From Candidatus Woesearchaeota archaeon (GTDB lineage Archaea > Nanobdellota > Nanobdellia > Woesearchaeales > UBA525): a stretch of DNA of 13,803 bases. Where the stretch lies: positions 1-13,803 of the forward strand of contig DUGD01000026.1 in the NCBI GenBank assembly GCA_013331575.1. Direction: 5' to 3'. The translations under genes were made by a program, and so were the position numbers. Shown here in pieces: positions 11,158 through 13,803 of this stretch (the stretch's first letter is position 1; each line of letters starts with the position of its first letter). Below the pieces are notes generated by a model, which was not told the origin of the DNA, searched no databases, and saw only the letters and a list, made by a program, of their open reading frames with translations.

Positions 11158-12366
11158 TTAGAGGTTCCGGATCCGCTCCGCATACTCCTGCGCGCTCGGC
11201 GCAATTCCTTTAGGATAGTTGAGCACAGGCATCACCAATTCATGGAGTGCTTGCGGTATCCGTCGTAATCTCCTACTTGGGTACTGCGAATGATTTTGTT
11301 TCGCCTTCTCTTTACAGGCGGTCACTGCATCCCAGTCGGGAGTCTGGTGGAGCGGCCCGTTGTTGTATGCTGCGTCAATCATGCGCGCGAAGGACTCGGA
11401 TTCGCTCTCTTTCGTCGGTGGTTCGCAGAGGAGTTGTTCTCTGCTCGCGTACGCGTACGTCTTGTTTCCCCACGCGAAATGTTCTTTTGCCGCGAGCGCT
11501 TCGCACGACCCGATCATGTCATAATCGCAGATGCCGATGCGATCCTTACCAACGATGATCGCGCCCCAGTTGTTATCGACAAAGCAGCGGTCCGCTGCAT
11601 GGAGCATCGTGAGCATGCCGGCGTACGTCTCGAGCGCTCGATGGCGGTCGCCCTCACAAAGTCGTTTCTCGAGAAGCAAGTTCTGTACCGACGTCCCTTC
11701 GAGGTAATCCATCAAATACCATGGTCCTTGATGTGCATCGGGGATTATCTGCCAGCGCAGAAAAGGTTCTTTGGCAAGAAGCTCTTTCTCGTCGCTGACA
11801 TTTCTTAGGATATCGCGCACAACGCGGAGTCTATCCTCTCGTACACCGTAACCGAACATGGTTCCATTGCGGAAGAGTTTTAGCGCGAAGACTCGACCGT
11901 CTTTATGCCGCGCTTTGTAGACATCGGCAAAACCACCCCTGCCAATGAGATCGGGGCTGAATGTCATGTCATCGAGGAAGATATGGTTATGGTGTGCGTT
12001 CCTGCAAGAATCCTTTATCGCCGCGTCGAAATCATCGAAATACGGGAAGAATTCATGCGCCGCGGCGTCATAAGGATGGTCGAGCGCCAAAAGCTTGCGT
12101 GATTGTGCGGCGTTCCTACTGTATTCCGCTTCGAGGCGTGAGAGGACGGGGTTGTCTCCTACAAGGGCGTGTATCTGCTCGTAGAATGTATTGCCTTGCT
12201 TGATTGCCTCATCAATCTCTGTTTGGCCTCTGTGCCCGTTGTAGTATCTCCCTCGCGGTATCTCTCCGCGGTATGGGCTGTCGAAGACGGTGAGAAGGCG
12301 GATTGCCTCTTTTTCCCGCTCGACCGGGTCGGCTATGTTCCGTATCTCTTCGATGATGAAATCCAT
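11158..12366 (-). CDS. Protein kinase-like protein with degenerate catalytic loop, 402 aa
   Basis: The N-terminal 135 residues are helical, charged and unrecognised. The kinase fold starts with a clear glycine loop IGRGGFADVYKARHKDG (141-157) and the ATP-anchoring lysine ALKLF (Lys163). A hinge-like segment WYLMDYLEGTSV follows (216-227). The catalytic loop is unusual: FVDNNWGAIIV (262-272) keeps the HRD aspartate position (Asp264) but has Asn for the usual Lys and Ala for the usual Asn, with the HR lost. The DFG position reads CDYDM (280-284). The C-terminal lobe (about 320-400) is helical. It could be an active atypical kinase or a pseudokinase. Start ATG 12366; 66 nt downstream of dcd on the same strand, with a weak TTTTAAAG box overlapping the dcd stop. 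Substrate unknown. Confidence 0.85.
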   Translation of the reverse strand: MDFIIEEIRNIADPVEREKEAIRLLTVFDSPYRGEIPRGRYYNGHRGQTEIDEAIKQGNTFYEQIHALVGDNPVLSRLEAEYSRNAAQSRKLLALDHPYDAAAHEFFPYFDDFDAAIKDSCRNAHHNHIFLDDMTFSPDLIGRGGFADVYKARHKDGRVFALKLFRNGTMFGYGVREDRLRVVRDILRNVSDEKELLAKEPFLRWQIIPDAHQGPWYLMDYLEGTSVQNLLLEKRLCEGDRHRALETYAGMLTMLHAADRCFVDNNWGAIIVGKDRIGICDYDMIGSCEALAAKEHFAWGNKTYAYASREQLLCEPPTKESESESFARMIDAAYNNGPLHQTPDWDAVTACKEKAKQNHSQYPSRRLRRIPQALHELVMPVLNYPKGIAPSAQEYAERIRNL

Positions 12367-12432
12367 ACTCGCAGGAGTCTTTTCCCGCTTAAGAACCTGA
12401 TGCTCAACAGGATTGCCGACGGAATGGCGCTT

Positions 12433-12939
12433 TTAAAGCTCTTGATCCTTGAAGACGCCGGTATACTTGGCATCGCCTCTGCACTCTTGGAAGACGAGCT
12501 GGCAGATCTTCATCCCTTTCATCAAGCGGATGGGTTTCGGCCCGGCGTTGTAGATCTCAAGCACCTGTTTGTTCGAGACGCCCGGCATGATGAATGGCGC
12601 GGTGATATGGCTCATGAGTCCGATGCGTGCGAAGCTTGAGCGGGAGTTGATCCACGCCGCGATATCGGTCGGGAGCGTGACGCGCTCCACCGTTATTCCC
12701 ATGGCTAGATCTCCTGGTTGTAACACGAACCCTTTCACCGGATCGATATCGATGAGCGTCGTGACGCTCTTGTAATCAGTCCCGCCATCGATGATCTCGC
12801 GTTTTTTCGTGAAGACCCGTAGTTGGCCTGCGAGTGTGAGGTCGATGGATGCCGGTCCGACTGCGCTCTCATCGTACGGTTCTATCTTGAGTTTCCCCTT
12901 CTTGATGAGTTTCAATATCCTGTCGTGCGTGAGAATCAT
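12433..12939 (-). CDS. dcd: dCTP deaminase, 168 aa
   Basis: Trimeric enzyme of the dCTP deaminase/dUTPase superfamily supplying dUTP (or dUMP in bifunctional forms) for thymidylate synthesis. Visible motifs are the N-terminal ILTHDRILKLIKKGKLKIEP (2-21), GPASIDLTLAG (28-38), the nucleotide-binding INSRSSFARIGL (97-108), SHITAPFIMPG (110-120) and LEIYNAG (127-133) with the catalytic Glu128. The usual DPG of the beta-hairpin is MPG here and the following turn reads VSNKQ instead of the common f/wxG, so whether it is mono- or bifunctional cannot be told. ATG 12939 has GGAGG 5 nt upstream. It lies 21 nt after the zinc-ribbon gene, probably one operon. Confidence 0.94.
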   Translation of the reverse strand: MILTHDRILKLIKKGKLKIEPYDESAVGPASIDLTLAGQLRVFTKKREIIDGGTDYKSVTTLIDIDPVKGFVLQPGDLAMGITVERVTLPTDIAAWINSRSSFARIGLMSHITAPFIMPGVSNKQVLEIYNAGPKPIRLMKGMKICQLVFQECRGDAKYTGVFKDQEL

Positions 12940-12960
12940 TGAGGCCTCCGCGTCTTCGTC

Positions 12961-13455
12961 TCAGAAGTCATCGTCCTCATCAGGCACGTCGGCTTCTTCG
13001 TCTTTTTTGCCTTTTTTCGCTGTCGCGGGCTTGCCGCTCATGCGCGCCTCGAAGTCCTTCGGGGTGCTGAGCTTCTTCGTGATGCCGAGCTTCTCGCCGC
13101 ATTTCGCGCAGACGAAGACGATAGCCTTCTTGCCATACCATGATTTGCGCGCGAAAGGCACTGTGCATTCTCCTTTGGCATCGCAGAACGGACAGTTGTA
13201 GATAATCATAGCCGAGAGCTTCGTCTCATGCGCTTTTTTCTCTTCCGAGAACTTGCACTGCGGACAAATATACTCGAGCGCACGAACTTTGGCGCGACCA
13301 GTCTTTTCATCCACCGGTTTTGCCATCAGGCCTTTCTTGCACTTCGGGCATGGGAGCTTCTTCGTCCATGCGATGACGAGTCCCTTGTCCTCGTAGAGTT
13401 TTCTCCTGCTGAAGTAGACTAGTTCGTCCATGCTATCGGGAATATCGTATGCCAT
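12961..13455 (-). CDS. Four-CxxC zinc-ribbon protein, 164 aa
   Basis: Small cytoplasmic protein with four CxxC pairs at Cys36/39, 64/67, 88/91 and 116/119, enough for two zinc ribbons. It has a conserved-looking start MAYDIPDSMDELVYFSRRKL and a low-complexity tail of lysines then acids (150-164) ending EDDDF. I recall similar proteins in DPANN archaea without a known role; nucleic-acid binding is the natural guess. The real start is ATG 13455, because AGGTGA lies just upstream; the GTG at 13464 that extends the frame is part of that ribosome-binding site. First in a likely minus-strand operon with dcd and the kinase-like gene. Confidence 0.88.
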   Translation of the reverse strand: MAYDIPDSMDELVYFSRRKLYEDKGLVIAWTKKLPCPKCKKGLMAKPVDEKTGRAKVRALEYICPQCKFSEEKKAHETKLSAMIIYNCPFCDAKGECTVPFARKSWYGKKAIVFVCAKCGEKLGITKKLSTPKDFEARMSGKPATAKKGKKDEEADVPDEDDDF

Positions 13456-13513
13456 GCTGTTCACCTGCGCGTTTCCTGTTATTGTCTGTCATCTCATTGT
13501 GGTTGTGCTGGAG

Positions 13514-13803
13514 TTATCCTCCGAATCCTACTTTGATGAACCCGCTAACGCCGGAGCGCATCATATCAACCGCGATGGCCATGAGTATCAATCCCATGAA
13601 TCGCGCCACGACCTCGATACCTTGATGGCCGAGCGTGCGCACCACGCGGGATGAGTGGTACAGGAAGAGCCAGTATACCCCGAGCGCGAGGATGCCACCG
13701 GCGGCGACTATCAAGATGCCGTATGTATTCGTGAGGAGTATGGTCGCAGTGATGGTGCCCGGGCCGATGATGAGCGGCATCGCGAACGGCACGAGGATGT
13801 CCG
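13514..13803 (-). CDS. MarC-family integral membrane protein, C-terminal part, cut by window edge
   Basis: Only the last 96 or so residues are in the window and the reading frame continues past its end. VPFAMPLIIGPGTITATILL is the signature MarC motif (proline-rich helix break plus GPG), followed by hydrophobic helices YGILIVAAGGILALGVYWLF and GLILMAIAVDMMRSGV that would be the last membrane spans, ending in a Gly-rich tail. MarC proteins have about six transmembrane helices and about 200 residues; despite the name, their role in drug resistance was not upheld and their function is unclear. It ends 58 nt before the zinc-ribbon gene on the same strand. Confidence 0.92.
   Translation of the reverse strand, partial: DILVPFAMPLIIGPGTITATILLTNTYGILIVAAGGILALGVYWLFLYHSSRVVRTLGHQGIEVVARFMGLILMAIAVDMMRSGVSGFIKVGFGG

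Overview
The window reads as archaeal chromosome, most likely from a small-genome DPANN-type lineage. It carries a proteasome-activating nucleotidase, an archaeal PRC-barrel protein, an AlaX editing protein, a tandem Lrp/AsnC regulator, archaeal TATA boxes about 26 nt upstream of start codons (several implying leaderless mRNAs), pyrimidine-rich ends and Shine-Dalgarno sequences of the GGTGA type. The phylum is inference; no rRNA or other decisive marker is present.

Layout. Positions 1-1226 are core genes: the N-terminal part of PAN (minus) and a divergent PRC-barrel gene (plus). Positions 1227-3685 are an accessory island: an intergenic structured element (E1), a visibly AT-rich gene on the minus strand with RNase H-like features, a pair of roughly 50-bp degenerate repeats, an antitoxin/MazF module with a tandem GTATAC operator, and another copy of the repeat after the toxin. 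Positions 3686-4699 (minus) encode a double Lrp/AsnC regulator. It is divergent from a 4.6-kb plus-strand array (4846-9483) of eight small lipoprotein genes and one SPFH/prohibitin gene.

The array is the most unusual part. Six of the eight lipoproteins are clear paralogues: a lipobox cysteine, a short linker, then a domain of about 95 residues with a conserved SYTF-type strand and a Cys pair (CAYR...GCYV). They fall into two body subtypes, and signal-peptide type does not track body type, which suggests recombination within the array. Three spacers of about 70 nt are near-copies of each other, so the array looks to have grown by unit duplication. A perfect 14-bp TATA palindrome lies between the Lrp gene and the array and could serve both. 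I infer an envelope module: surface lipoproteins with a prohibitin-like scaffold, perhaps controlled by the Lrp-like protein. Its function is unknown to me.

Positions 9484-13803 return to housekeeping: AlaX (minus), a divergent MazG/PRA-PH-like pyrophosphohydrolase (plus), a second structured element (E2), and a minus-strand run of a MarC-type membrane protein, a four-CxxC zinc-ribbon protein, dCTP deaminase and a protein kinase-like protein with a degenerate catalytic loop. E1 and E2 share closing-stem sequences with one compensatory base-pair change, and both lie between convergent genes.
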